DNA of 64,000 nucleotides from Nannobrachium achirus (taxonomy: Eukaryota > Chordata > Actinopteri > Myctophiformes > Myctophidae). Numbering within the stretch: position 1 is the first letter of the stretch; each line of letters opens with the position of its first letter. Both the position numbers and the translations under genes were made by a program. Of this stretch, positions 19,799-30,874 are shown in pieces. The DNA lies in contig OY997643.1 in assembly GCA_963921795.1 (NCBI GenBank), positions 72,718,164 through 72,782,163 on the forward strand, in the 5' to 3' direction. The notes under the pieces are model-generated. The model made no database searches and was not told where the DNA came from. It was given only the letters and a program-made list of their open reading frames with translations.

Positions 19799-20981
19799 CA
19801 GGGGTGTCCCCACATCCTGGGCCCTGGGTACAAGGATGCACTGTGGGCCCCCCATCAGTGTTCTTCATAGGGGGAGGAGGGGGTTGAACCCATTTAGACT
19901 GGGAACGCATTATTACGTTATATTTTGTGATTTAACTAGTGAAAAATAGCAGATATACAAGCTCACAGCGCAGCACCGAGTGCCGCGCTGCGAGCTTGTA
20001 TATCTGCTATTTTAAGTTTTTTTGAAAAAAAAAAGAATTCTGTGTCAGTGCTGCTCAAACATTTTCATGTGAAGGACCCCCAACTCAAGATATTTAGTTT
20101 CAGGGACCCCCCAGAAGCAACATTTGAGTTACAAATGTCCGCTTAAAAAAAAAAATACATATATTCAAAAATGTGCACACATTTTCACGACTTTTCAAAA
20201 ATAGCAGATCTACAAGCTTGCAGTATATCTGCTATTTTTCAATAGCTTAAAGGAGACATCCAGACCAAAACACATATAGGGTTAAATCTGCCTTTTATCA
20301 CACCCCTTCATACCTGCTTTAGTCGATTTTTTTCATAGCTGCCCCTGTTGCTAGATTTCGGCTGCCCCTGTTGCTAGATTTCGCGAGCTCTCTCATAACT
20401 AACACAGTGGATTGTCCTTAGGCTAGTGCGGTTATTTCTTTAGCTTCAAAGTTAGTATTTTTTGATTGGATTGTGTTTACACAACGTCCTGAGACCAACC
20501 AAACCACAGTTTTGACCTCACAGGCACCCTTACTTGTCAAACAGACCCCTCCCTCCCCTCCCTTTCTAGCCTCTCCTCTCCCTGCTCTGGTGCAGAGCAG
20601 AAGCTGTTTGACAAGTAAGGGTGCCTGTGAGGTCAAAACAGCGGTTTGGTTGGTCTCAGGACGTTGTGTAAACACAATCCAATCAAAAAACACTAACTTT
20701 GAAGCTAAAGAAATAACCGCACTAGCCTAAGGACAATCCACTGTGTTAGTTATGAGAGAGCCCGCGAAATCTAGCAACAGGGGCAGCCGAAATCTAGCAA
20801 CAGGGGCAGCTATGAAAAAAATCGACTAAAGCAGGTATGAAGGGGTATGATAAAAGGCAGATTTAACCCTATATGTGTTTTGGTCTGGATGTCTCCTTTA
20901 AGTATAAAATAATTAAGGCCCCTCCACATTGGGCCCTAGTAACTCTGTCCCACTTTCCCCCCCTTGTGACGCCTGTGCCTG
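19799..20981 (-). mobile_element. hAT composite element with perfect 8-bp duplication
   Basis: The left end is CAGGGGTGTCCCCAC and the right end GTGACGCCTGTGCCTG. Flanks cagcttac (19791-19798) and cagcttac (20982-20989) are identical. It belongs to the 'CAGGGGCGTCACA' family in reverse orientation. Inside are two AGCAGATCTACAAGC hairpins (19942-20011, 20197-20239), a GGACCCCC fragment, and a 647-bp inverted-repeat element (20251-20897). Confidence 0.9.
20251..20897. mobile_element. 647-bp near-complete inverted-repeat element with TTAA target
   Basis: The arms (about 290 bp) run inward from AGGAGACATCCAGACC at both ends, with TTAA at 20247-20250 and 20898-20901. The centre near 20575 is a CCTCTCC-rich loop. 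The two opposing ORFs here encode the same peptide read from either arm, so neither is evidence for a gene. TTAA targeting fits piggyBac or Kolobok-type transposases. Confidence 0.85.
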
Positions 20982-20999
20982 CAGCTTACACTGGGATGC

Positions 21000-21235
21000 T
21001 GCTGCTTTCTTTAGATCAATAAATCATCTGTTGGATGGCGGCGTGGAGAGCAGGGAGCCTCTGATGGGGCATCGCTGACTGGACAACCAGAATAAAGAAA
21101 TACATTGATTTAAAGAAAGTGGTAAATGGCATTTATGAGAAGACACTGGGGTTGAATGGAGCCTGGCTGCAGCTGGGACTAATCTGTCTGCTTTGATTGG
21201 GAAATTCATTCCAGTTCCACATGCTTTAGAACAGT
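21000..21235. other. No gene recognised
   Basis: Unassigned sequence between two mobile elements. Confidence 0.4.
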
Positions 21236-21866
21236 GAGTGGTTATCAAACCTTTTCATGTCCACGACCCCCCAATTAATATCTTATTTGCCCACGGACCC
21301 CCCCCCCCCCCCCCCATCTCAAAATATTGTGCCAGGGACCCTGCAGAGCGAAGTGATTTATTTGTATTTATTTTTATATTTGAAAAAAACTTTAAAGAAG
21401 GTAGCCAAGATGTGGATATGAAAGGTATAGGTAGGTACAAGTGAACTGCATAGCAAAATGGGACGGCCCACACTACTGGAATGTGTTAGAAAACAGTCTC
21501 TTGCACTGATTTCTAAAATTCATTTGTCTAACAAACCAGTCAGTATAAAGAACAGACTGTCACTAGTTTGTTGATGGACATCAGGTCAACACAAGATCAA
21601 GACACAAAGATCATTATGTTTTACCACCAATAAAAACTGTTTTGGGAAGAAGATCTTTTATTTTTAGGGCAGTTAAATTATGGAACCAGGTGCAATAATA
21701 AGTAAGATGACTTTTTATTGATGATTTATCTAGTGTTTTCATTGACTATTATTATAATGTTTTTACAGTTTTTCTAATAACTTGGTGTTGGTATGCGGTC
21801 AGGTCTAGGCCTGGCTCAGGGAGGAGGAGGACGCCCCTGCCATGCAGAGTTCACTATGGATTGGAC

Positions 21867-22413
21867 CAGGGACGTGCTGGCCATTGGGAAAAGCGGCACA
21901 ACTCCCGAACGGCCGGTTCATTCCCGGGCGGTCCAGGCCGGCCATTAGGAAAAAAATTAAAATAAAATGTCTGCCTTTGTTCCAGTTCCGGCTGGGCATA
22001 ATCCGACAAAGTAAATCGTCACTGTCGGGCAGAAACCTCGTATCTCCAAGTTTTTCGCAAAGCAAAGCCCTGCTTCATCATACAAGGCCGTCGCACAAAA
22101 GTAGTGAAAACAGCAGATCTACAAGCACACAACGCCTCGCACCGCGAGGCGTTGTGTGCTTGTAGATCGTCTGTTTTCACTAGTTTAAGTCATTTTTAAA
22201 ATGATAAATACAAAACAAACGGTTTTGGACATACAAGGTTTCCACCCGACAACGACAAAATATAACTCATGTAATTGGCCCACTGGCTTGTCACTTTGTC
22301 ACAAATCTTTGAGTAGCAGCAGCGCTATAGAGAGAGATCTCTCTCTATAGCACGCAATGAGGGCCTCTCCAACTCTTTTTCCCGGGCTGAATCAGGGGCC
22401 CAGCACGTCCCTG
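21867..22413. mobile_element. hAT, CAGGGACGTGCTGG family
   Basis: The ends are CAGGGACGTGCTGGCC and GGGCCCAGCACGTCCCTG. Inside is the foldback unit TCGTCACTGTCGGGCAG ... CCACCCGACAACGAC with the hairpin at 22104-22180, and the CTATAGAGAGAGATC palindrome at about 22325. Flanks do not form a clear 8-bp duplication. Confidence 0.75.
22104..22180. repeat. AGCAGATCTACAAGCAC hairpin with AACGCCTCGC tip
   Basis: 77 bp, arms of about 37 bp from GTGAAAACAGCAGATC to the tip. One side has GATCGTCTG where the complement would read GATCTGCTG. Confidence 0.9.
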
Positions 22414-22734
22414 CTATGGGCCATAGCGTTATCTGTTATCTTGGGACAGACAGACAGTCCTTGTTTACTGATCCACGATGGACAACCTTTTTCAGACTGG
22501 ACACATAGAGAAACAAAACTTAACTGTTAGCACAATATTGTTTTATTTAAGATATTCAATAGCAATTCTAATGTTTTTAATGCCAGATTGCGCTACTACA
22601 GCCCTGGAACCCCTCTAAGGACCCCTGGGGGTCCCCGGACCCCACTCTGAGAACCACTGCATTAGGCATCAGACCTCCATAACTTGTCTGATCTCTAACA
22701 GATCTCTAGGGTCCAGGGTCCATTTGGTTCCTTA

Positions 22735-22825
22735 TTACTATCAATAATTTAGCTGGGGACCCCCTGGAACCCCCTTAAGGACCACTGGGGGGTCCCCGGA
22801 CCCCACTTTGAGAATCGCTGCTTTA
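22735..22825 (+). mobile_element. Charlie-like hAT right-end fragment
   Basis: GGGGGGTCCCCGGACCCC followed by ACTTTGAGAATCGCTG, close to the end at 22590-22662. Confidence 0.5.
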
Positions 22826-23118
22826 GAACTACTTCTACCCCACTCTGTTTGCCAATGTCTCTGCTTTCTTCAGAATTGATCTGGACTCAGCGCCTCGGTG
22901 CGGGGGAGAGCGGGGGAGACATACCTCCATCGATTAGCTGTCTGCGCGCTGCGGGAAATCAATGCTATTTGTTGGTTTGCTTTTCTGCAATCATATTGTT
23001 TTGTTGGGCCCCGTCCTTTCATAGACTGGACGGATTATTTATGCACGAGGGCTTGAGGGAAACAGGAAGGGTTTTATGAGAAGAGGTTTGCAAAAGGAGC
23101 GGAGGAGTGGAATAAGGA
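22826..23118. other. No gene recognised
   Basis: A 76-codon frame is present but shows no domain or splice context. Confidence 0.35.
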
Positions 23119-23126
23119 AAGGGCTT

Positions 23127-23233
23127 TTTTTATGCCGAAGGCAAGAAGTGTGAGAAAGCACAAGCATTGTGCTTCTCTTTTTTTATGCCGAAGGCAAGAC
23201 GTGTGAGAAAGCACAAGCATTGTGCTTCTCTAG
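23127..23233. repeat. ~54-bp tandem duplication
   Basis: TTTTTTATGCCGAAGGCAAG and the following GTGTGAGAAAGCACAAGC occur twice head to tail, with GAAGT versus GACGT between copies. Confidence 0.9.
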
Positions 23234-23509
23234 GCCACAGTCAGACTTTTAGGAAGCTACTTTAGCCTCTCCCGATAAATAATGTGTGTGCATGCGTGCG
23301 TGTGTGTGTGAGCGTGTATCTCCAATCCAATTTATCCGTGATCGATCTGGTGGACTTAACATTTCTGTGATAGCATTCTCTTTTGTGTGACTCATCATCA
23401 CATTCACATTCACTTTGTTCATATTTTAGATCGTCATTAGAGAAAAGAAACGATGAGAGTGAAAATGTTTTCATTTACTTCTTTCTCTCATTTTAGTGAT
23501 TTTAACGAC

Positions 23510-23824
23510 TTTGATTTGCATGCATGCCCCCAGGTTGGGGGCATGCATGCAAGTGGCTAAATATGTATTTTTAGACACAATAAGCCCATTCCCAAGATGC
23601 ACCGCAATCTTTCATGGGCAGATGTGACTTATGGGGGCTGGTGTAAACAGTAACAAAGAAATTGCCGCCTTATTGAGTCTTCTACGCATGCCCCCACCCA
23701 CTGAAATCAGAGTACTAAAATCGCTTAAACAATAGAAAGCAGTAAATGAAAACATTTTAACACTCATGTTTTCTTTTCTCTAATTGCAATCTAAAATATG
23801 AACCCTTGTTCACAAAGTTGTCCT
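23510..23824. mobile_element. TTAA-type MITE, AGGACAACTTTG family, partial
   Basis: Shares CAATAAGCCCATTCCCAAG, ATGCACCGCAATC and TTCATGGGCAGATGTGAC with the complete copy at 62141-62489. It ends CAAAGTTGTCCT next to TTAA (23825-23828). The left end is altered and begins near the GCATGC hairpin. Confidence 0.65.
23518..23552. repeat. 15-bp-arm hairpin TGCATGCATGCCCCC
   Basis: The two arms are exact complements around AGGTT. Confidence 0.9.
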
Positions 23825-23837
23825 TTAAATATTAATA

Positions 23838-24130
23838 GCTACAGAGTCAGAAAAGACCTCTAAAAGCGTACGCTCATCCACACTTCCAGTGAAAGTTGAG
23901 AGGATGTAAGAAACACATTTATGGCACAAACACCTTGTACTGTGAAGCCTTGGTTACTGGTTGGGGGGGCCTGGTTGGTTCCTGCTCCCATGCGGTGCCT
24001 CTGCGGTCCAGGAGGGGGCAGTGTAGGAGCTCCCATGAATCACTGCTCAGCTGGACTGTCAGCCTTGGACAGACCGACCAGATGTGATTAAGACACACAT
24101 GCATGTACACATGAATGGCTGCTATAGCAG
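23838..24130. other. No gene recognised
   Basis: Unassigned, with only short frames. Confidence 0.35.
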
Positions 24131-24139
24131 CTCACCAAC

Positions 24140-24140
<1 letters not shown>

Positions 24141-24201
<61 letters not shown>

Positions 24202-24205
24202 CACA
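24141..24205. repeat. (ACGC)n-(AC)n microsatellite
   Basis: ACGC repeats passing into AC repeats. Confidence 0.95.
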
Positions 24206-24319
24206 TGCCAGGGCATAAACCTGGCACAGCCCTCCTCCTCTCCTCCTCCACCTGTGTGCCCATCTGCATGAGGAGAGACGCCAGTTGTTCTGGTGGAGGG
24301 CCAGGGAGGCTCAGGTAGC

Positions 24320-24352
24320 GTCTCTGTGTGTCTGTCTGTGTGTCTGTCTGTG

Positions 24353-24413
<61 letters not shown>

Positions 24414-24436
24414 GGCTGCCCCACTGGGCCTAGTGG

Positions 24437-24485
<49 letters not shown>

Positions 24486-24487
24486 GC
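24320..24487. repeat. (CTGT)n microsatellite, two blocks
   Basis: Two CTGT runs separated and followed by the same string CTGCCCCACTGGGCCTAG, so the whole block is a duplication. Confidence 0.95.
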
Positions 24488-24521
24488 CCCACTGGGCCTA
24501 GCTAGTAGGAGCAGTGGGAGA

Positions 24522-24730
24522 AGTATTCAGATCTTACTTGAAGTATTGGCATCAAATAATACTTACAGTTCATAGAGTAAAAGATAAATAAGACTATCTA
24601 CATATAAATATATATTAAATAACCTTGGACTGGTGTAAAAAGTAGAGCTGTAGTATAGTAGAAGTGAAAAGTATAGATATCTTTTAATAGTCAAAAGTAC
24701 CTCAAAATTATAGTTAATTTCAGTATCTTC
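24522..24730 (+). mobile_element. hAT-like fragment (CAGTGGGAGAAGTATTCAG)
   Basis: Begins CAGTGGGAGAAGTATTCAGA and continues with AAGTAC-rich sequence, as in the common fish hAT family with 'AGTATTCAGATC' ends. The right border is not resolved. Confidence 0.45.
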
Positions 24731-24753
24731 TGTTGAGTCGCTTGCATTTGGCC

Positions 24754-24825
<72 letters not shown>

Positions 24826-24846
24826 TGGGGGGGGGGGGGGGGGGGG
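24754..24846. repeat. (GT)n followed by poly-G
   Basis: About 70 bp of GT directly joined to a G run. Confidence 0.95.
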
Positions 24847-25188
24847 AAGGGGTTGAGTGTCCTGTGCCACCCAGTCACAGTTCACCATCTCCCAATCAGG
24901 GTTTCATCTCCCCAGCCGAGGAAGTGAAGTGACGGTCAGTCAGTCTGCTCCAGCTGTGGGGAGGAGGGCTTTAAAGGCAGATGGTCAGGTGTTGCCACCA
25001 GGAGGCCTGTGAAGGGTCAGGGCGTTACAGTAGGTTATCATGATTGATTATGTGTGACGTTATAGAGTAGATCATGTATTCATTGATTATATTAATGTCT
25101 AGGTATTTATGATGATACTAATACCTGATAGTTAGGGTAGAGAGGCTTTCAGTGGGCCTCAGTAACTGTTGTTTTGGTAAAGCCTATC

Positions 25189-25300
25189 TTGTTATGGTAC
25201 AGCTCGTTCCAGAGGCCTTGAAGCCACACAGTATAACTCTAGTGTTGTTATGGTACAGCTCGTTCCAGAGGCCTTGAAGCCACACAGTATAACTCTAGTG
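25189..25300. repeat. 56-bp perfect tandem duplication
   Basis: TTGTTATGGTACAGCTCGTT to AACTCTAGTG repeated exactly (25189-25244, 25245-25300). Confidence 0.95.
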
Positions 25301-25509
25301 TTTGACCATTCTTCTGGGCAGAACTACTTTACCACTGCCCAGAGTGATAATTGTACTTCTGTCCATGATATCATGTTACATAAACCTGACCACCACCTAA
25401 TATAATTGTCTTGTCTCCTCTGTTTCTCATGATTATTATTGATTGATCTGAATTCCACCACAGCGTCATGGCACCTGGCGCCCCCTAGCTGCCAAAGGCT
25501 GGCCGGGGG

Positions 25510-25511
<2 letters not shown>

Positions 25512-25542
<31 letters not shown>
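25512..25542. repeat. Poly-G tract
   Basis: 31 consecutive G residues, a potential G-quadruplex and a likely assembly-sensitive site. Confidence 0.95.
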
Positions 25543-25753
25543 CTGCCAGAGATTGATGGCCCCCACACCTTCACTGGTGTCAAATCACCTGTCAGTCTGG
25601 CCCTGGCATTGAATCTATTTTGTTCCAACGCCACCATTAACCTTGGGGCCGTTTGGATGCATTCACCCCTCTCTCCGCGGACGTGGCCCCGCACTCAACC
25701 TTTGTCCAAACAACGTCTGGCTCCTTCCAAACTCGTTACCGCTGGGCTTATGT

Positions 25754-26233
25754 CAGTGGCTTTTGTCTCAGGGCACCCCATAAATATTTTTTTCATCCGA
25801 GGCACCCCTACATTATATCGTCGTTGTGTGCCTCGCATCGCGAGGCGTTGTGTGCTTGTAGATCTGCTACTTTCACTACTTGTGTGACTCTTGTATGATG
25901 AAGTAGGGCCTTTATTTTACCAAAAAACATACACATTTGAAACTTGGAGATACAAGGTTGTTGCCTGACACTGACGATATTCATAATTTTCACTCCCAGC
26001 ATCTTATATTTATAGCATATTTTAGTGATTATGTTGTGAGGAAAACATTGAGATAACAGACATTTTGGTTAGAATTGACTGAAAATAACTTTGTAGTTCA
26101 CGTTTAAAATGATACTAAATATTTATTTAAGTGTCCAAGTTCCAAATATTATCAAATTATCTCGCGGCACCCCTGGACTGCCATCGCCCATCGCGGCACC
26201 CCAGGGTGCCCCGTCACCCACTTTGAAAACCTG
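25754..26233. mobile_element. hAT-like element (CAGTGGCTTTTGTC...GAAAACCTG) with foldback remnant
   Basis: GGCACCCC motifs sit at both ends (25780 and 26190 regions). Inside lies a reversed, decayed copy of the TCGTC...GTCGGGCAG foldback with the hairpin at 25820-25880. No clear duplication at the flanks. Confidence 0.45.
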
Positions 26234-26294
26234 TGAGCTAAGGTACTGTATGGCAAAGATGGGAGTCCTCAGACATGTGTGGGTTTTGTCAGTT

Positions 26295-26657
26295 TTCTAC
26301 CGGGTTTCTACGGTTTCTTGGGCTGTTCAAGTGCAGCCAAACTTGGCATGTTAGTAAACGTGCCACAATTAACAATCACACCTGTGCAGCTGACCTGCAG
26401 AACCTGGGAATATACCATTCTGTCAAGATGAGGAGAATACAAGTGTGGAGAATATAATTATAATACCTTGTTAAAGTGACCATTTTGTTACATTTTGCAT
26501 TTGTAGTTATTTTACTAAATTTAACAACATAATAACTAGAACAGATTGACAAAGAGACACTCATGGATTCATATTTAAAAGTAACTTTTATTTCCCCCCT
26601 GGACCCATGCAGGGTATGGCAGCTGCATACCCCTGCCATACCCAATTGACGCCCCTG
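26295..26657 (-). mobile_element. hAT, CAGGGGCGTCAATTGGG family, truncated, minus orientation
   Basis: The right side ends CCAATTGACGCCCCTG, complement of the family's left end. Body sequence (CAGGTTCCGCAGGTCAGC on the minus strand) matches 28434-29086 and 51681-52208. The other end stops near 26295 without the terminal repeat. Confidence 0.7.
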
Positions 26658-26843
26658 CTTTCTGTTATGTTTTGAGGGAGCTTCTTTCTGTAAAAAAACG
26701 GTGCACTTTTTAGAGCAGTAAACAAGGATCAGTTTGACGTGGTGTAGCGAAGCCTCAGATGGTCCAGCCACAGGAAAAACAACGGTCGGGTCAGCACGAT
26801 TACAGCGGAAACTATGAGGTGAGGAACAAGGTCCAATCAGAAA

Positions 26844-27460
26844 TAGCCGGGGAGCCACAGGCCCAAAAGCTCAAAGAATAGAGTTTTACCTGTGACGTCA
26901 CATCATTTGGTCATCAAGGTACACAGAATGAGAGGCCTGCTCTGTCGGAAACATTGCAAAAAAAGGTTATGGCCATTTATATTCACTGTCCCATCGACTT
27001 CACTATACAGGAAAGAAACACACCAAAATAAATATGCTTTAATTAGCATGTGAGGGGTCAAACTAGGGGTTCTTGATGATTCTGAATCCATTGCAAGCAT
27101 TTGTTTTGCATGAAAAACATTCCTTGGGCTAGAAAACGGTCCAAAATAACGGGTTTGAGAGGCTGAAATCTAGCCCAAGGAATGTTTTTCATGCCAAAAA
27201 AGAAATGCTTGCAATGGATTCAGAATCATCAAGAACCCTTAGTCTGACCCCTCACATGCTACTTAAAGCATATTTTTTTGGTGTGTTTTTTTCCAGTATA
27301 GTGAAGTCAATGGAAAACTTTTTTTTTCGCAATGTTTCCGGCAGAGCAGGCCTCTCATTCTGTGTACCTTATTGACCAAATTAATAGGAAAAACAAAAAT
27401 TTGGAGTATGTAATGACATCACAGGTCTTCTCTCATTTTGGCACAGTGGCTCCCCGGCTA
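26844..27460. mobile_element. Foldback element, ~300-bp arms (TAGCCGGGGAGCCAC)
   Basis: The left end TAGCCGGGGAGCCAC is the complement of the right end GTGGCTCCCCGGCTA. The arms stay paired to a centre near 27155. Its inner arms (GCAAGCATTTGTTTTGCATG, ATGTGAGGGGTC) are shared with 33060-33700 and 55508-56025. Confidence 0.8.
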
Positions 27461-27655
27461 AAATGTGTGATCTTCTCTCTCTCTCTCTCCCTTATCGATC
27501 TGGGCTGTTGGGCGAGTCTTTAGCCGTCCGCTGGAGCTCCGCGGTGCAACTGCTGTTGGTTCTGCTGTCTTGGAGGGCCGCCTCAGACCTGCTTACCATT
27601 TAGAAACCAAACTTACTTCAAGACCAGGGCTCATCGATTCTGTCTGGACGCTTAC

Positions 27656-27798
27656 AAACCGTCACTGTCGGGCAGAAACCTCGTATCTCCAAGATTCAAA
27701 TGTGTAAATGTGTTCGCAGAGTAAAGCCCTGCTTCATTGTGCAAGGCCATCCATCGCACAAAAGCAGTGAAAACAGCCGATCTACAAGCACACAACTT
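27656..27798 (+). mobile_element. Half of the GTCGGGCAG foldback unit
   Basis: CGTCACTGTCGGGCAGAAAC through ACAGCCGATCTACAAGCAC, then it stops; the right half is missing. Confidence 0.7.
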
Positions 27799-27859
27799 AC
27801 TACAAGACACAATTACTGAATGTCAAAGAGATGTTTACTGCATGTATTGTCGTGGTTAA

Positions 27860-28208
27860 CCCATTTAGAACGGGTACACATTATTGCGTATCATTATTTT
27901 ATGCTTTGACTATTGAAAAATAGCAGATATACAAGTGCCGTGCTGCGAGCTTGTAGATCTGCTATTTTTGAAATATCGTGAAAATTAGAATCTTTACCCG
28001 ATTCTATAAATGTCTTTTGAATCCTTCTAAGATTTTTTTAAAAACCTATGTTTCTATGTCAGCAATCTGGCCAGCCCACACATTTTCACAACGTTTTCAA
28101 AAATAGCAGATCTACAAGCTCGCAGCGCGGCACTCGGTGCCGCGCTGTGAGCTTGTATATCTGCTATTTTTCACTGGTTAAAGCATTCAATAATTCTAGG
28201 CCTAAATT
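27860..28208. mobile_element. TTAA-flanked hairpin element (CCCATTTAG family)
   Basis: TTAA at 27856-27859 is followed by CCCATTTAGAACGGG. The right end CCTAAATTT meets TTAA at 28209-28212. It contains two AGCAGAT hairpins, a shortened one at 27907-27968 and a full one at 28096-28172. TTAA plus CCC ends suggest a piggyBac-type origin. Confidence 0.6.
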
Positions 28209-28444
28209 TTAAACCCTAAAACGCGGCGTGGGGGCCGAGGTATCGACGCGCGGGGTTTGATATTTCGTACGTACGACGCATCCATATATGAAAGCGAGGT
28301 TATGAGCAGATGTTTGATCATTTCACAGGCCTATGAAAGGCCGACTGGGGCTGCCAGTGGCCGCTGTAATATTGATTGATGTGAGGCAGGCAGGTGGGGG
28401 CCGCGTTGCTGCCCTGCTCCAGACAGGGGCGTCAATTGGGTATG

Positions 28445-28642
28445 GCAGGGGTATGCAGCTGCCATACCCTGGGTCCAGGGGGGTCCAGGGGTATGCAGCT
28501 GCCATACCCTGGGTCCAGGGGGGTCCAGGGGTATGCAGCTGCCATACCCTGGGTCCAGGGGGGTCCAGGGGTATGCAGCTCCAATACCCTGGGTCCAGGG
28601 GGGTCCAGGGGTATGCAGCTGCCATACCCTGGGTCCAGGGGG
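28445..28642. repeat. 40-bp minisatellite, 5 copies
   Basis: Unit: GTATGCAGCTGCCATACCCT plus GGGTCCAGGGG. The sister copy at 51681 has one unit, so the array expanded within this copy. ORFs on both strands here are repeat shadows. Confidence 0.95.
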
Positions 28643-29004
28643 GAGAGTACAAGTTACTTTAAAATATAAATCCATGAATGTCTCTGTGTCTATCTGTGCT
28701 GGTTATTATGTTGTTAAATTACATTAGAAATAACTATGCAAAATTGAACAAGGTATTATAATTATATTCTCCACACTTGTATTCTCCCCATCTTGACAGA
28801 ATAGTAGCCTATATATTCCCAGGTTCCGCAGGTCAGCTGCACAGGTGCAATTCATCATTGTTAATTGTGGCACGTTTACTATATTATGCCAAGTTTAGCC
28901 GCACTTGAACAACTGTTCCAGACTGCCATGTCCAGCCCAAGAAACCGTAGAAATGTTTTGGGGAAAACAAATTGGACTTCTTAAAATGAATGTATCATTC
29001 CTGT

Positions 29005-29064
29005 TGCTAAGGTATGGCAACATGACTGGTGTCTAAGACACCAGTCATGTTGCCATACCTTAAC
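29005..29064. repeat. Near-perfect 60-bp palindrome
   Basis: CTAAGGTATGGCAACATGAC then TGGTGTCT, followed directly by the complement, with practically no loop. The sister hAT at 52101-52186 has the same arms but a GC-rich loop. Confidence 0.9.
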
Positions 29065-29142
29065 CTTTTCTGAACTGACGCCACTGTGCTCCAGACAGAC
29101 TCTGTTTGTTTATACAGTCTGCTGTCTGCAGTCCAGCGCGGG

Positions 29143-29627
29143 CAGGGGCGTCACAAGGGGGAGGAAAGTGGGACTGAGTTACCAGGGCCCAAGGTGGTGG
29201 AGGGGCCCTAATAACTTTATCTATTGGAAAATAGCAGATATACAAGCTCACAGCGCGGCACCGAGTGCCGCGCTGCGAGCTTGTAGATCTGCTATTTTTG
29301 AAAAGTTGTGAAAAAAAAATGTGTGAAAAATCTTTGAATATACGTATTTTTTAAGCGAACATTTCTAACTCAAACTTTGCTTCTGGGTGGTCCTTGGAAC
29401 TAAATATTTTGAGATCGGGGTCCGTGGCCAAATACATATCATCTTGGGGTCCTTGACACACATTTTCACGATTTTTTCAAAAATAGCAGATCTACAAGCT
29501 CGCAGCGCGGCACTCGGTGCCGCGCTGCGAGCTTGTATATCTGCTATTGTTCAATAGTTAACATTCATGGGGGGGGCCCGCAGTGAATCCCTGTACCCAG
29601 GGCCCAGAATTTGGTGTGACGCCCCTG
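29143..29627 (+). mobile_element. hAT, CAGGGGCGTCACA family
   Basis: The ends are CAGGGGCGTCACAAGGGG and TTGGTGTGACGCCCCTG. Flanks agcgcggg/agcgcccg match 6 of 8. Two hairpins (29227-29299, 29477-29553) enclose a reversed GGACCCC hAT fragment. Confidence 0.8.
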
Positions 29628-29746
29628 AGCGCCCGGCTCACATTCACTGAATTTACAGCAGTCAGGAGAGAAGGATATGCTAATGGCAGCTGCATCATTC
29701 TGCAGCCCTGGGGAGAAACAAAAACACTTCTCTAGCCAGAAACTCC

Positions 29747-29770
29747 CCCCCCCCCCCCCCCCCCCCCCCC
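29747..29770. repeat. Poly-C tract
   Basis: An uninterrupted C run just upstream of a hAT element. Confidence 0.95.
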
Positions 29771-29790
29771 ATGTCGGTTCTACCACCCGG

Positions 29791-30243
29791 CAGGGGTATC
29801 GTCGCACCCAATTCTGGGCCCTGGGTACAAGGAGGATTCACTGTGGGCCCTTAACTATTGGAAAATAGCAGATCATACAAGCTCGCCGCGCGGCACTATT
29901 TGAAAACTCGCGAACATTTGTGTAAGAATATTTCAAATCCTTCGCTATGTCAGTGGTGCTCGTACTTTTTTAATGTGAAGGACCCCCACAATGATATGTT
30001 ATTTGGCCACGGACCCCCAACTCAAAATATTTTTACCGTAGTTCCAGGGACCCCCCGGAAACAAAATTTGAGTGACAAAAATGTTCGCTTAGAAAAATAC
30101 ATATATTCAAACATTTTCACCACTTTTCAAAAATAGCTGATAGATCTGCTATTTTTCAATAGCTAAAGTATAAAATAATGACCTTGGGCCCTAGTAACTC
30201 AGTCCCCCCCCCCCCCCCCCCCCCCCCCTTTTTGACGCCCATG
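29791..30243 (-). mobile_element. hAT, CAGGGGCGTCACA family, minus orientation, decayed
   Basis: The left end is CAGGGGTATCGTCGCACCC and the right end TTGACGCCCATG. Flanks ccacccgg/ccaggcag match 5 of 8. It has two shortened hairpins (29863-29900, 30127-30157), GGACCCCC fragments between, and a poly-C run at 30205-30228. Confidence 0.65.
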
Positions 30244-30642
30244 CCAGGCAGAAATGGTCGGCTGCAATTATGGAATCAGGGTTGCCAGTTTGCCACGTCG
30301 TCACACATGAGCTTTCCATAAACCAATCTATAATCTGCCGCTCCGGCCCCCAAGGCACACACAAATCGGAGCCAATAATGATTGTCTTTCAGGGACGTGC
30401 TGGCCATTGGGAAAAGCGGGACAACTCCCGAACGGCCGGTTCATTCCCGGCCGGTCCAGGCCGGCCATTAGAAAAAAAATCAAAATAAAATGTCGGCCTT
30501 CGTTCCATTTTGGGGGCTGGGCTGCCAACAAAGTAAATCGTCACTGTCGGGCAGAAACCTCGTATCTCCAAGTTTCAAATGTATACATTTTTTCGCAAAG
30601 TAAAGCCCTGCATCATCATATAAGGCCGTTGCACAAAAGTAG

Positions 30643-30719
30643 TGAAAACAGCAGATCTACAAGCACACAACGCCTCGCGGTGAGAGGCGTTGTGTGCTTG
30701 TAGATTGTCTGTTTTCACT
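30643..30719. repeat. AGCAGATCTACAAGCAC hairpin
   Basis: Arms from GTGAAAACAGCAGATC to AACGCCTCGCGG. Right arm changed to GATTGTCTG. Confidence 0.9.
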
Positions 30720-30874
30720 ATTTAAATCATTTTTAAAATGATAAATACAAAACAAAAGTTTTTTTCCACCCGACAACGACGAAATATAACTCATGTACAG
30801 TAATTGTCCCACTGGCTTGTCACTTGTCATGATCTGAAATGGCAAATCTTTGAGTAGCAGCAGCGCTATAGAGA

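Larger units (their letters stand above)
21236..22662 (+). mobile_element. Charlie-like hAT ends enclosing another hAT
   Basis: The left end is AGTGGTTATCAAACC with CACGGACCCCC. The right end is GACCCCACTCTGAGAACCACTG. The middle is interrupted by the CAGGGACGTGCTGG element (21867-22413). Whether both ends belong to one copy is inference; no target duplication was seen. A C-run interrupts the left end at 21299-21315. Confidence 0.45.
28434..29086 (+). mobile_element. hAT, CAGGGGCGTCAATTGGG family, with target duplication
   Basis: The left end is CAGGGGCGTCAATTGGG and the right end TCTGAACTGACGCCACTG. The flanks are the 9-bp direct repeat tgctccaga (28425-28433, 29087-29095). It carries a five-copy 40-bp array near the left end and a near-perfect palindrome near the right end. 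Confidence 0.85.

Noticed and set aside
20418..20730. Two opposing ORFs of 85-91 codons with the same peptide
   Set aside because: They are the two arms of a palindromic element read from each side.
28323..28727. ORFs over the GTATGCAGCTGCC array
   Set aside because: Repeat artefacts of the five-copy 40-bp array in a hAT element.
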